Part shown: one piece after another, positions 24,126-32,733 of the stretch
How positions within the stretch are numbered: position 1 is the first letter of the stretch
How the letters are laid out: each line of letters starts with the position of its first letter
Assembly (NCBI RefSeq): GCF_003999195.1
Contig: NZ_RJVR01000292.1
Span: forward strand, 18,943-82,942
Origin: Streptomyces soli
Lineage (GTDB): Bacteria > Actinomycetota > Actinomycetes > Streptomycetales > Streptomycetaceae
Length of the DNA stretch: 64,000 nt
Direction: 5' to 3'
Position numbers and translations under genes: made by a program
Notes under the pieces: generated by a model
Told to the model about the DNA's origin: nothing
What the model saw: the letters and a program-made list of their open reading frames with translations, nothing else
Database searches by the model: none

Positions 24126-25369
24126 GCCGTCCTCCGTATGTCGGTCAGGACGGCGACGTCGGCGAGGCGCTCGACGACTCCGCCCAGGTCGGCGTTGACC
24201 TTCTCGCGCTGCGTACGGTCCAGTGCGGACAGCGGTGTCCAGCGGCCGCCGTGTTCGCAGGCGTCGAGGGTGCGCCGGGTGCGGTCCAGCCAGGAGTCGA
24301 GCTCCGGCAGGCCGGTGTCCCGGGTCTTCAGCAGGGGGCGGAGGTAGCCGAGCAGCGCCTCGGTGCCGTCGAGGTTGGCGCGGGCGGTCGCCAGGTTGGT
24401 GCCGCTGCCGTAGTCGGTGCGGCCGGTGAGCTCGAACTGCACAGTGTTCTCCAGGATCTCGTGCGCCCGCAGGCCCAGGTCGGCCGGGTTCATCCGCTGC
24501 TGCGGCCAGCTGTCGCGCAGCGCCCGTACGGCCTTGTCGAGGCGGTCCGCCGGGCCGCGCAGGCCGTGCGCCGACTCGCCGTGCCACAGGCCGTACTCGA
24601 TGCGGTGGAAGCCGGTGAAGCCCGCGTCACGGACGCCACCGCTCAGCCCGGCGGTGGTGCCGTTGATCGCGGCATCGGCGTCGCCGAAGGTGCCGTAGGC
24701 GGCGCCCATGCGCTCGTACACCAGGTGCGCGGGCAGCCAGGCGGCCCGGGCGGCGGCGAGGTCACCGCGATCGACGGCGGCGCGCAGGACGTCGGTGCGC
24801 TTGACCAGGTCGGCCATGCGGGCCTGGATCCACTTCTGGTAGGCCAGGGCCGCTGGGATGAGGTCCTGCTGGGTCACCGGCACGGCTGCCGGGCCGGTGC
24901 TGGTCCCCCCGGTGATGCGGACCGTGGGGCCGGTGACCGCGTCCGCGTCGTCGGGCACGCACTTGAAGGCGTACGAGCCGCTGCCGAGGGTCACCGGCAT
25001 CCGGCGGACGGCCCCCGGGCCGAGGCCTTCCACCTCTGCGTAGACCGCTCCGGTCTTCGCGTCGGTCAGAAACACCTCCGCCGCCCCGCCGGAGGTGTTG
25101 CGGACATCGAAGACCTGCTTGCCGGGCTCCGGGCGGGTCCAGCCGCGCCCGCACCCCCCGGGCGAGACCTCGACGGAGGTGTGCCGCAGACCGTCGGAGG
25201 CCGACGCGGCCGCCTGCCGTGGCCTGCTCCGCGTCCAGCCGCCGACCGCCAGCACCCCGGCGGCGACCGCCAGGACCGCCACGATCGCGCCGCCCGCGAG
25301 CAGCACACGGCGCCGCCGGACGGCGGCACCGGGCGGCGCGGATACCGGGACAGGCCGGGGCTCGGGCAC
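24122..25369 (-). CDS. efeO: EfeO-type iron uptake lipoprotein-like protein (cupredoxin + M75 domains)
   Basis: A 415-residue protein with an N-terminal membrane segment ([21 protein letters not shown]), a cupredoxin-like domain ([13 protein letters not shown] to FKCVPDD, about residues 65-150) and an imelysin/M75 domain with [15 protein letters not shown] and [14 protein letters not shown]. EfeO collects iron for the EfeUOB system. The GTG at 25369 with GGAGG six bases upstream is preferred over the ATG at 25429, whose upstream region has no ribosome site. Its stop overlaps efeB, so the pair is co-translated. The absence of efeU suggests the permease is encoded elsewhere or that another one is used. 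Confidence 0.85.
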   Translation of the reverse strand: MPEPRPVPVSAPPGAAVRRRRVLLAGGAIVAVLAVAAGVLAVGGWTRSRPRQAAASASDGLRHTSVEVSPGGCGRGWTRPEPGKQVFDVRNTSGGAAEVFLTDAKTGAVYAEVEGLGPGAVRRMPVTLGSGSYAFKCVPDDADAVTGPTVRITGGTSTGPAAVPVTQQDLIPAALAYQKWIQARMADLVKRTDVLRAAVDRGDLAAARAAWLPAHLVYERMGAAYGTFGDADAAINGTTAGLSGGVRDAGFTGFHRIEYGLWHGESAHGLRGPADRLDKAVRALRDSWPQQRMNPADLGLRAHEILENTVQFELTGRTDYGSGTNLATARANLDGTEALLGYLRPLLKTRDTGLPELDSWLDRTRRTLDACEHGGRWTPLSALDRTQREKVNADLGGVVERLADVAVLTDIRRTA

Positions 25370-25774
25370 TCCGGGCCTCCAAGAGGGGTCGTAAGAGTCG
25401 TACGGATGGACGAAAGACGCGCAGATCATCCTAGGGAGGCCGGCCGGCCTCGAACGGCCCCCTGACCATAGGCAAAGCCAGAATTCGCCCGCGGTTAACC
25501 CGATCCGTCCCTCCTGGACAACCGACGGGCCGTCACCTTGTCGCTCCCCCTCGCCACCTCATGGGAATCGCATGGGGAACCGACAGCTCATTCACATTTC
25601 CTTCCTGACATGGCCTTTACTTGCGATTGGGTGTGTTCACGTCATCGCGCCAGGGTCGGGGCCGTCCTGTTCGACAGGCGACTCCCCGTGCCGCGCTCGC
25701 CGGAGCCGACCCGGCGGGCGCGGCGGACGGGGCCGACTGTTCCCGGCACAGGTTCATCCGCAATACTGCCCGCC
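25370..25774. other. Intergenic region between efeO and an acidic-protein gene
   Basis: About 400 bases separate two divergent genes. The frame of the rightward gene is open well into this region but without convincing codons or a better start. I looked for an IdeR/DmdR1 iron box near efeO and saw only weak resemblance around 25468-25480. The stretch 25580-25645 is unusually AT-rich for this DNA and is the likely promoter region of the acidic protein. Confidence 0.4.
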
Positions 25775-26326
25775 GTGGAAAAGCGCATAGGTCCGTTCAT
25801 CCCGCCCGTGCACGCCGCCGGGACAGATCCGGCGTACATCCCCGGCCTGTCGTCCCCCAGCCCTGCCGGAGCGGACGACACAGCCGAGGAGAAGGCGGCC
25901 GAGCAGCCGCCGGACGACGCCGTCGTCCAGGACGCCCCGGAGGACGCCGCCGACGACGCGGCCGACTCCGCAGAGGCGGCCGATCAAGCTGAGGAAGCCG
26001 AAGAGACAGAAGAAGCCGAGGAAGCCGAGGAAGAAGACGGCGGCCCGGTCTTCAAGGTCTCCGACCGCCGCGGTTCCATCACCGCCGACCGCACCGGCGT
26101 CCGGTTCACGCTGGACGACCAGGAGGCGGAGTTCGACTGGGAGGAGATCGGCGCGGTCGAGGTCGACACCCCCCGGTTCGGCCGCCGGTTCACCGTCACG
26201 GTCTACACGGGCACCAATCGCTGGTTCGAGGCCGAGGTCGAGGCGCCGGCCAGGAGCGACCTCAAGGTGTGGACGGACGAACTCGACGTCGCCCTGGACG
26301 CCTACTTCGAGCGCTCCGAGCCGTGA
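25775..26326 (+). CDS. Hypothetical protein with acidic spacer and conserved C-terminal beta domain
   Basis: A 183-residue protein of unknown function. After a short N-terminus (MEKRIGPFIPPVHAAGTDPA) there is a strongly acidic, Ala/Glu/Asp-rich stretch of about 60 residues, then a compact domain of alternating beta strands, GSITADRTGVRFTLDDQEAE onwards, ending in a helix DELDVALDAYFERSEP. The domain is reminiscent of small PH-like folds found in actinobacterial hypotheticals. No signal peptide or membrane segment. GTG 25775 is chosen because the sequence before it has no family look. Nothing in the neighbourhood suggests a pathway. Confidence 0.6.
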   Translation: MEKRIGPFIPPVHAAGTDPAYIPGLSSPSPAGADDTAEEKAAEQPPDDAVVQDAPEDAADDAADSAEAADQAEEAEETEEAEEAEEEDGGPVFKVSDRRGSITADRTGVRFTLDDQEAEFDWEEIGAVEVDTPRFGRRFTVTVYTGTNRWFEAEVEAPARSDLKVWTDELDVALDAYFERSEP

Positions 26327-26330
26327 CGGC

Positions 26331-26488
26331 GTGACGGCCCTCGGCCTGTTCCATTCCGACCTCGGCCCCGCCGACGCGCCGGCCGTGCTCCTGGTGCACG
26401 GCTGGGGCGACGACGGCCGCGAGTGGTCCACGAGGAGCGCCCGGACCGCACGGTCCGGCTCATCCAGGACTGGATCAAGGCGTCATGA
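26331..26488 (+). pseudogene. Collapsed alpha/beta hydrolase gene
   Basis: GTG at 26331 opens a typical alpha/beta hydrolase start (LGLFHSDLGPADAPAVLLVH then GWGDDGREWS) which breaks off at about 26425. In another frame, 26427-26488 reads HEERPDRTVRLIQDWIKAS and a stop, the usual C-terminal helix of such hydrolases. The nucleophile elbow, Asp and His are all gone, so an internal deletion of roughly 600 bases with frame loss has left both ends. Confidence 0.65.
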
Positions 26489-26724
26489 CGCCGCCCCCGC
26501 GGGTCCGCCACACCGCCGAGGACATCACCACCCTCGCCGAGACGGAGGACGGTCTGGTCGCCGCCACCCACCTCTGGTGGAGCGAAGAGGGCCCCGTCGA
26601 GGACCCCCTCGCCAGCGACGGCGACGCCCTGACGGCTTCCCGGCAGCAGCTCCTCGCCCTACGGCCCAGCCTCATCATCCCAGGTCACGGCGCTCCCTTC
26701 CGGCCCGACCCCGCGCGCGGCTGA
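26485..26724 (+). pseudogene. C-terminal fragment of an MBL-fold hydrolase
   Basis: ATG at 26485, overlapping the hydrolase remnant stop, opens a 79-residue frame: VRHTAEDITTLAETEDGLVA, then THLWWSEEGPVEDPLASDGD and LALRPSLIIPGHGAPFRPD. This is the C-terminal third of a metallo-beta-lactamase-fold hydrolase, with the final metal-site PGHG motif. The HxHxDH motif and the first half are missing. It is unlikely to be functional. Confidence 0.6.
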
Positions 26725-26831
26725 CCCGCGGGGGAACGGAAAACGCGACGTCCGAATCCCGCCAGACGGCGAGCGGCACAAGCGGCAGACTCGTACGCGT
26801 AGCCAGAAAACAGCCTGCAAAGGGAAGAGCG

Positions 26832-27350
26832 ATGACCATCTACGCGACGTTCGACAGCCCGTTGGGCGAGCTGCTGCTGGTGGGCGAGGAGTCGGCGACC
26901 GCCAACGGCGGCACCGCCCTCACCTCCCTGTCCGTGCCCGGCCAGAAGGGCGGAGTCGCCGTCGTCCAGGACGGCTGGCGGCACGACCCGCAGGCCTTCG
27001 CCGAGATCGTCCGGCAGCTGACGTCGTACTTCGACGGCACGCTGACCCGCTTCGCCATCGAGTACACCGCCGGCGGCACCGCCTTCCAGCAGCGGGTGTG
27101 GAGTGCCCTGGAGACCATCGAGTACGGCACCACGCTCTCGTACGCCCAGGTCGCGGACCTCGTCGGCATCCCGCGGACGGCCTCCCGCGCCGTGGGCACC
27201 GCGATCGGCGCCAACCCGCTGCTGGTGGTCCGCCCGTGCCACCGCGTGCTGGGCGCCAACGGCTCGCTGACCGGCTACGCCGGCGGACTGGAGCGCAAGC
27301 GACAGCTCCTCGACCTCGAGAACGTCCGCCAGGTCACCCGGCTGCGGTGA
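26832..27350 (+). CDS. ogt: Methylated-DNA-protein cysteine S-methyltransferase
   Basis: A 172-residue DNA repair protein that removes methyl groups from O6-methylguanine by transferring them to its own cysteine. The active-site motif PCHRV contains Cys136, preceded by IPRTASRAVGTAIGANPLLVV (the helix-turn-helix and Asn hinge region) and followed by GSLTGYAGGLERKRQLLDLE. ATG 26832 follows AGGGAAGAG. It stands alone, surrounded by gene fragments, and overlaps the margin of a GH76 remnant on the other strand. Confidence 0.92.
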   Translation: MTIYATFDSPLGELLLVGEESATANGGTALTSLSVPGQKGGVAVVQDGWRHDPQAFAEIVRQLTSYFDGTLTRFAIEYTAGGTAFQQRVWSALETIEYGTTLSYAQVADLVGIPRTASRAVGTAIGANPLLVVRPCHRVLGANGSLTGYAGGLERKRQLLDLENVRQVTRLR

Positions 27351-27360
27351 GGGCGCCGAG

Positions 27361-27507
27361 GGCACTGGCCTGGGTGCGCCAGTCGGTCTGGTTGCGGCTG
27401 GTGCCGGCCCAGCGCTCGCCGAGGGCGTTGAGGGAGGTGCGGTCGTGCGCCCAGAGAGTGTCCGACTGCTTCTGGACGTACTGCTTGTAGGTGGCGGATC
27501 CCTGACC
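27361..27507 (-). pseudogene. C-terminal remnant of a GH76-type glycoside hydrolase
   Basis: On the minus strand 49 codons read YKQYVQKQSDTLWAHDRTSL followed by NALGERWAGTSRNQTDW and RTQASA, which matches the usual C-terminal end of secreted GH76 alpha-1,6-mannanases (a helix ending with RWAG and QxSAL). No start, signal or catalytic region is present and the terminal residues are shifted out of frame. It is the last trace of a lost hydrolase gene. Confidence 0.45.
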
Positions 27508-27555
27508 CAAAGGCTCCCGCCGGGCTCAGAGCGTCCGGAGGGCCGCCCCGCCAAG

Positions 27556-27589
27556 GGCCAGGCGAGCGGGCATGCCCGCTCGTCTGGCC
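27556..27589 (-). terminator. Terminator hairpin of the ketose operon
   Basis: GGCCAGGCGAGCGGG (27556-27570) pairs with CCCGCTCGTCTGGCC (27575-27589) around CATG, 15 pairs with one mismatch. It lies seven bases beyond the stop of the last gene of the leftward operon and is the obvious end of that transcript. Confidence 0.75.
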
Positions 27590-27595
27590 GTCGTT

Positions 27596-28579
27596 TCAGC
27601 AACCGGCCTTGTACACCGCCGCCTTGCCCGCGGCGGAGTTCAGGTTGGCCTTGGTGACGATGGTGAAGCCGGTCTTGATGGAGGCGGTGGTCGATTCTCC
27701 CTTGAGGGCCTTGACCGCCTGCTGGATGCCGTCGGACCCGATGGTGGCCGGCTGCTGGGCGATCAGGGCCTGTACGGTGCCGTCCTTGAGCGCCCTGACC
27801 TGGTCGGGCCCGGCGTCGAAGCCGATGATCTTGACCTTGTTCTGCTTGCCGGCCTGTCGGACGCCGGTGGCGGTGCCTTCGGCGGAGAACAGGTTGGAAG
27901 CGAAGATGCCCACGATGTCGGGGTCCTTCTGCAGGGCCGCGCTGACGATGGACGCGGCCTTGGCCGGGTCGTTCTGGGAGTACTGGACGCCGAGGTAGGT
28001 GAAGGCCGGATCCGCCTTCGCCGCGTCGGCGAACCCCTTGTCGCGGGCGTCGGTGGTGCTGATGCCGGGCTGGACGCCGACGACGAGGACCTTGCCGCCC
28101 TGGGGTGCCAGCTTCTTGACGGCATCGAAGGCCGCCTTGCCACCACCGGAGTTGTCCGAGGCGATCGCCGAGACCGCCACCGACGGGTCCGACACAGTGG
28201 TGTCCACGAGCACCACCTTGATGCCGTTGGCCTTGGCCTGCGCGATCGGCTGCTGCATCGAGGAGACATCGGTCGGCGCGATCAGGATCGCGTCCGGCTT
28301 CGACGCGATGACCGACTGCAGGATCGGCGTCTGCAGAGTCGGATCGAACTTCTGCGGCCCCTGGGTGGTGACGGTGACGCCCTCGGCCTTCGCCTCCGCC
28401 TGCACGCCGCACTGCATGGTGATGTAGAAGGCGTCGCCCGAGACACCCTGGATGAACGCGATCTTGTAGGCCTTGCCCGAGGCGGAGGAGGAAGAGCCGG
28501 ACGAGCCCGAGCCGCATGCCGCCGTCACGGTGAGCAGAAGCGAGGCGACCGCCGCGCGGAACACGATCTTACGGTTCAT
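27596..28579 (-). CDS. Sugar ABC transporter substrate-binding lipoprotein (RbsB-like)
   Basis: A 327-residue binding protein of the pentose/ketose class (cluster B-I). The signal peptide ends at Cys22 (LLLTVTAACGSG), then a Ser-rich linker. The fold starts YKIAFIQGVSGDAFYITMQC, with DAILIAPTDVSSMQQPIAQA and IIGFDAGPDQVRALKDG typical for RbsB-type proteins. It is the last gene of a seven-gene operon, following the permease with a 4-base overlap, and would deliver the sugar to it. The ligand cannot be read; the operon's kinases point to a ketohexose or a polyol-derived ketose. Confidence 0.87.
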   Translation of the reverse strand: MNRKIVFRAAVASLLLTVTAACGSGSSGSSSSASGKAYKIAFIQGVSGDAFYITMQCGVQAEAKAEGVTVTTQGPQKFDPTLQTPILQSVIASKPDAILIAPTDVSSMQQPIAQAKANGIKVVLVDTTVSDPSVAVSAIASDNSGGGKAAFDAVKKLAPQGGKVLVVGVQPGISTTDARDKGFADAAKADPAFTYLGVQYSQNDPAKAASIVSAALQKDPDIVGIFASNLFSAEGTATGVRQAGKQNKVKIIGFDAGPDQVRALKDGTVQALIAQQPATIGSDGIQQAVKALKGESTTASIKTGFTIVTKANLNSAAGKAAVYKAGC

Positions 28580-29640
28580 CGTGTGCGTCCTTTCAGGAAA
28601 GAGAAGCGTGGGGACTTCCCACGCTGTGCCGCGGTGCGGCGCTTCTGATCGACATAGACCACAGCGATGAGCACGGCACCGACCACCACCTGCTGCCAGA
28701 ACGGCTGGACGTTGGTCTGTACGAAGCCGTTCTGGAGCACGATCGGGATGAAGAGCCCGACGACGGTCCCGAAGACCGAGCCCACCCCGCCGAACAGGCT
28801 GGTGCCGCCGATCGCGACACCGGCGATCACATTGAGCGGCGTGTTGGACTGTCCGCCGATCGTGGTCGACTGGAAGAAGGCCAGGTTCAGGATTCCGGCG
28901 AACCCGGCGAGGAGGCCGGCGAGCGCGTACACCTTGATCAGGTGCAGGTCGACATCGAGACCGACGCGGCGGCCGGCCTCGGCGTTGGAGCCGACCGCAT
29001 AGGTGTACAAGCCGAAGCGGGTCCGGTGGAGCAGGACGATGCCGACGACCACCACGACGGCGGCGATCACCGACAGCGTCGGGATCTGCCACACCACATT
29101 CCCGAATCCGACCTTGCTGACCAGCACTTGGGGCGCCGACCGCAGGTCCAGGCCCTTGGTGATGATCTGCGCGAACCCGAGCGCGGCGCTGAGCGTTCCC
29201 AGGGTGACGACCAGCGCCGGCACCTTGGCCTTCGCGATCATGAAACCGTTGAAGAGGCCCCAGCCCAGGCCGCAGCAGCACGCGACCGCGGCGCCGGCCA
29301 GCGCGGTGCCCCAGCCCTGGCCGCCCATCGCGTCCATCGTCTTGGCGGCGACGACCCCGCTGAACACCAGCACGCTGCCGATCGACAGGTCGATGCCGCC
29401 GGTGATGATGACGAAGGTCATGCCGACGCCGAGCACCGCGTAGATCGAGGTGTTCTGGACGATGCCGCGGATGTTGAAGACCGTCAGAAAGGTGTCGGGC
29501 CGGGCGATCCCGAAGACCGTCATCGTGACGGCGAGGAGCACCAGGATCTGCAGCGCCTGGAGCCGCCGCAGCCGCTGGCCGCGTGAGGCGTCGGTGATGA
29601 CGGTGTTCGTCCCGCCGCCGGTCGTCGTTGCCACGATCAC
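28576..29640 (-). CDS. Sugar ABC transporter permease (RbsC-like)
   Basis: A 354-residue membrane protein of the BPD_transp_2 (RbsC/XylH) family. Hydrophobic segments begin at about residue 30; VGMTFVIITGGIDLSIGSVL is the signature region, and LNVIAGVAIGGTSLFGGVGS the conserved C-terminal motif. It forms the channel, probably as a homodimer. GTG 29640 follows GGGAGAGG and overlaps the ATPase stop; a second GTG two codons on (29634) is possible. The sequence is uniform with its neighbours in codon use. Confidence 0.87.
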   Translation of the reverse strand: MIVATTTGGGTNTVITDASRGQRLRRLQALQILVLLAVTMTVFGIARPDTFLTVFNIRGIVQNTSIYAVLGVGMTFVIITGGIDLSIGSVLVFSGVVAAKTMDAMGGQGWGTALAGAAVACCCGLGWGLFNGFMIAKAKVPALVVTLGTLSAALGFAQIITKGLDLRSAPQVLVSKVGFGNVVWQIPTLSVIAAVVVVVGIVLLHRTRFGLYTYAVGSNAEAGRRVGLDVDLHLIKVYALAGLLAGFAGILNLAFFQSTTIGGQSNTPLNVIAGVAIGGTSLFGGVGSVFGTVVGLFIPIVLQNGFVQTNVQPFWQQVVVGAVLIAVVYVDQKRRTAAQRGKSPRFSFLKGRTR

Positions 29641-30413
29641 GCCTCTCCCTGTTGCTGTCCCTGTTCCTGCTGAAAGGCGCCGGTCATGGCGCCGACCAGC
29701 TCCTCCATGGTGGTTTCCGACGTACGGAAGGTCGCGACCCGGCGGCCCCGGCGCATGACCTGGATGCGGTCCGACACCTCCATCACATGGGGCATGGAGT
29801 GGCTGATGAAGACCACCCCGATGCCGCCCGCGCTCACCCGCCGGATGAGGTCCAGGACGTGCGCGGTCTGGACGACCCCCAGGGCGGCGGTCGGCTCGTC
29901 CAGGAAGATGACCTTGCTCGCCCAGGCCGCGGCTCGCGCGACCGCGATGCCCTGGCGCTGCCCGCCGGACATCGAACCCACCGGCCCGCCCAGGTCGCCC
30001 ACGGTCGCGCCCAGGTCGTCGAAGGCCCTACGGCTGCGCTCGCGCATCCGGGTCACGTCCATGAAGCCGAGTCGGCCCAGCACCCCGGGGCGCATCATTT
30101 CGCGGCCGAGGAACATGTTCTGTACGGGGTCGAGATGGGGGGCGAGCGCCAGGTCCTGGAAGACCGTCTCGATGCCGAGCGCCTGGGCGACCGTGGGGCT
30201 GCTGATCTCGACGGGTTCGCCGTTGAAGCGGATGGTCCCGCTGTCCGGGGGCTCGCTGCCGGACAGGGCGCGTACGAGCGTGCTCTTGCCGGCGCCGTTG
30301 TCGCCGATCAGGGCGACCACCTCGCCGGCCCGGACCTCGAAGTCGGCGCCCGCGAGCGCCTGGACCTGTCCGTACTCCTTGCACAGCCCGCGGGCCTCCA
30401 GCAGTGCGGTCAT
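29637..30413 (-). CDS. Sugar ABC transporter ATP-binding protein, single domain
   Basis: A 258-residue ABC ATPase with Walker A GDNGAGKST, signature MSGGQRQG and Walker B VIFLDEPTAALGV. Unlike RbsA or XylG it has only one nucleotide-binding domain, so two copies must assemble with the permease. Single-domain ATPases of this type occur in fructose/ketose (FrcA-like) transporters. It lies between the aldolase and the permease with 4-base overlaps on both sides. Confidence 0.87.
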   Translation of the reverse strand: MTALLEARGLCKEYGQVQALAGADFEVRAGEVVALIGDNGAGKSTLVRALSGSEPPDSGTIRFNGEPVEISSPTVAQALGIETVFQDLALAPHLDPVQNMFLGREMMRPGVLGRLGFMDVTRMRERSRRAFDDLGATVGDLGGPVGSMSGGQRQGIAVARAAAWASKVIFLDEPTAALGVVQTAHVLDLIRRVSAGGIGVVFISHSMPHVMEVSDRIQVMRRGRRVATFRTSETTMEELVGAMTGAFQQEQGQQQGEA

Positions 30414-31333
30414 CGTCCGCTCACCGCCTCGGTCCACGGACGGGCGCGGCCGGCGACGGCGGTGAGGCAGGCCTCCAGGCGAGGGCGGGCCACCGTGTCG
30501 AGGAACTCGGCGCGGGCCGGGCCGTCCAGGCCCACCGCCTCCTTCCAGATGGAGCGTCCGGCGATGAACCCGGAGGCACCGCCCTCCTCGCAGGCCTCGC
30601 ACAGCACCCGCTGGAACTCCTCGAACCCGACGCCGGCGGACAGCACCGCCCACGGCTGCCGGACCGCATCCGCGATCCGCCGGCAGCCCCGCACGGAACC
30701 CGGGTACTCCAGCTTGATCAGGTCGGCACCGGTCCCGGCGATCAGCGCGGCGGCCTCGACGATCAGGTCCGCGCGTTGACGGTCCGTCAACTTCTCGCCG
30801 GGAAGCGGATAGATGAGGTTCTCGATCACCGACGGAATGCCCCCGGCCGCGCAGTCGGCGACGACGGTGCGCACCACCTCGAGCACCTCTGCCGCGATGT
30901 CGGGTCCGCCCGGCGGACGGTTTGGCCGTAGCTGGACCAGGAACTTCACGGCATGGCCTCCCATGGCTCGTACCCAGGCGGCGTCGAATACGGGATTGCG
31001 GTGGGTGCGCGGCTCGCCGTGGTAGTCGCCACGGTCGGCGGGCTCCGCGGCGACCAGCAGCCCGCAACTCGCGGCCAGGGCGCGGGCTTCGGTGACGGCG
31101 GGCACTCCGTGGGTCGGGTCGAGCAGGATCCCGCTGGCGAGCGGGGTCAGCGCGGCCGCGACGTCGACCTTCACGGCCCGCAGGTCGGAGGCCTCGGCAG
31201 GGTGGTCCGCGGCGGCGAACATCCGCTTGAGGGTGTTGCGCTGGTCCATGGCCACGATGGAGAAGACACCGTCGGCGTCCGCGATGCCGGCGAGTCCGGA
31301 ACGGGAAGTACGGGAATCGGTCGCGTGGTTCAT
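30410..31333 (-). CDS. LacD-type class I aldolase (tagatose-1,6-bisphosphate or related)
   Basis: A 307-residue Schiff-base aldolase of the LacD/YihT family. The N-terminal SIVAMDQRNTLKRMF segment and the lysine motif DLIKLEYPGSV are visible, and the GVGFEEFQ and GASGFIAGRSIWKEA regions are typical of the barrel's phosphate-binding end. LacD cleaves tagatose-1,6-bisphosphate to glyceraldehyde-3-phosphate and dihydroxyacetone phosphate; YihT does the same for sulfofructose-1-phosphate. The neighbouring FGGY and PfkB-type kinases could make a ketose-1,6-bisphosphate, so the tagatose-type reaction is favoured. No sulfoquinovosidase or isomerase is present to support sulfosugar use. Confidence 0.75.
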   Translation of the reverse strand: MNHATDSRTSRSGLAGIADADGVFSIVAMDQRNTLKRMFAAADHPAEASDLRAVKVDVAAALTPLASGILLDPTHGVPAVTEARALAASCGLLVAAEPADRGDYHGEPRTHRNPVFDAAWVRAMGGHAVKFLVQLRPNRPPGGPDIAAEVLEVVRTVVADCAAGGIPSVIENLIYPLPGEKLTDRQRADLIVEAAALIAGTGADLIKLEYPGSVRGCRRIADAVRQPWAVLSAGVGFEEFQRVLCEACEEGGASGFIAGRSIWKEAVGLDGPARAEFLDTVARPRLEACLTAVAGRARPWTEAVSGR

Positions 31334-32733
31334 GCTGTGGTCTGTTCCTTCCGGGATCGGTGGTGCGGGTCCGCCACGGTGAACAGCGGCGACAGCGCCT
31401 CGACGGTGGCCCCCTCCAGCGCGGCGCAGGCGGCGAACAGTGCGGCCCCGAGAGCGCCGGGCTGGTCCACGGGGCAGAAGGCGAGCCGTGGGATGACCGA
31501 GGCCTTGCTCGTACGGACACTCCGCAGCCGGGTCCACCCGCCGGCCGCGACAGCCCGGCTGTGGTCGCCCACGACGCTCTCCATGTCCGCCAGCAGGCCG
31601 GAGGTCCGATCGGCGATGTGGGCGAGGGTCGCCGCCCAGGCCGCGTCAGGCGTGACACTGTCCCGTAGCCGCAGGATGACATCGTTGTCCTCGCCCGCGC
31701 CGCCCTGGACGGAGAGGTGGCCCGCCGGGTCGGCGTCCGGTGCCCAGCGCCGGTCGAGCGCGTCCCGGCGGCCGGGTTCGTGGGCGCCCACCAGGTCGAG
31801 GATCCGCCGCATCAGCAGCCCCGACCGCATCCCGCCCATGAGCGCGGAGTGCCCCGGCAGCGCGTGGCGGCCGACGTCGACGCCCAGGCCCACCAGGCGC
31901 GCCCGGTCGCCGTCGCCGAGGGTGCCGGGCACCGAGCGGAGCAGCACCTCCGCCGTCCCGCAGGAGTCGAACAGATCCGACCGTCCCACCGCGCCCGCCC
32001 CCACCGCGGCGACCGGATGGTCATGTCCGGCCACCGTGACGACGGCCGCGGCCAACTCCGGTACCTCGCAGGAGGCGACGCGCCCAGCGGCCACCCCGGC
32101 CGCCAGCAGCGGAGGAAGGAAGTCCCGCCGGACGCCGAGCGCCGTAAGGGCGTCGTCCCACGGCTCGCCGGTCGCCTGGTCGAGCAGCGCGGTGCGCGAG
32201 GCGAGCGACGGCTCGCTGATCTGCTCGCCGCAGAGGGCGTACGCGATGAACTCCGGCACATTCAGCCAGCGCGAGCCGGGGCGCGGGGCGAGGCCGGTCC
32301 GGCGGAGGTGAAGCAGCTTGGGCAGCGTCCACTGGGCGATAGGGGCAAGGCCCGTACGGGCGGGGAACTCGGCCAGCAATCCGGCGTCCAGCTGCTTGAG
32401 TTCGCGTCCGCCACGGTCGTCGAACCAGGCGATGACCGGCGACAGCTCCTCGCCCCGGGGGCCGACGACCACGCCGCTCTCGCCGAGTCCGGCCAGGCCG
32501 ATGCCCAACACCCGTACGCCAGGGCTCGCTTCGGACAGGGCGTCCGCCACGGTGGCCAGCACGTCACCGAGGAGGGCCGCGCCGGAGGTCTCGACGCGCC
32601 CTTCGGCGGTGGTCGTCCAGGTGGTGGGCCGTCGGGCGAGGGAGACGCGGCGCCCTTCGGGGGTGATCACCAGGGCCTTGGTGTCGGTCGTCCCGAGGTC
32701 GACGCCCACCACGACGTCGTAAGGCAGGGTCAT
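31330..32733 (-). CDS. FGGY-family carbohydrate kinase
   Basis: A 467-residue sugar kinase. The N-terminal phosphate-binding GVDLGTTDTKALVITPEGRR, the FDDRGGRE segment and the C-terminal VVGDHSRAVAAGGWTRLRSV (second FGGY signature region) define the family, which includes xylulo-, fructo-, glycero- and tagatose kinases. It is close to xylulokinase-like members of unknown sugar. The ATG overlaps the stop of the lacI gene. In this operon it probably phosphorylates the incoming ketose at C1 or C6 before the PfkB enzyme adds the second phosphate. Confidence 0.85.
   Translation of the reverse strand: MTLPYDVVVGVDLGTTDTKALVITPEGRRVSLARRPTTWTTTAEGRVETSGAALLGDVLATVADALSEASPGVRVLGIGLAGLGESGVVVGPRGEELSPVIAWFDDRGGRELKQLDAGLLAEFPARTGLAPIAQWTLPKLLHLRRTGLAPRPGSRWLNVPEFIAYALCGEQISEPSLASRTALLDQATGEPWDDALTALGVRRDFLPPLLAAGVAAGRVASCEVPELAAAVVTVAGHDHPVAAVGAGAVGRSDLFDSCGTAEVLLRSVPGTLGDGDRARLVGLGVDVGRHALPGHSALMGGMRSGLLMRRILDLVGAHEPGRRDALDRRWAPDADPAGHLSVQGGAGEDNDVILRLRDSVTPDAAWAATLAHIADRTSGLLADMESVVGDHSRAVAAGGWTRLRSVRTSKASVIPRLAFCPVDQPGALGAALFAACAALEGATVEALSPLFTVADPHHRSRKEQTTA

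Noticed and set aside
25430..25500. IdeR/DmdR1 iron box before efeO
   Set aside because: No 19-bp palindrome with adequate similarity to the TTAGGTTAGGCTAACCTAA-type consensus was found.
30410..31333. Sulfoquinovose pathway (YihT-type aldolase)
   Set aside because: No sulfoquinovosidase, isomerase or sulfolactaldehyde enzyme is present in the operon, so the tagatose-type reading is simpler.
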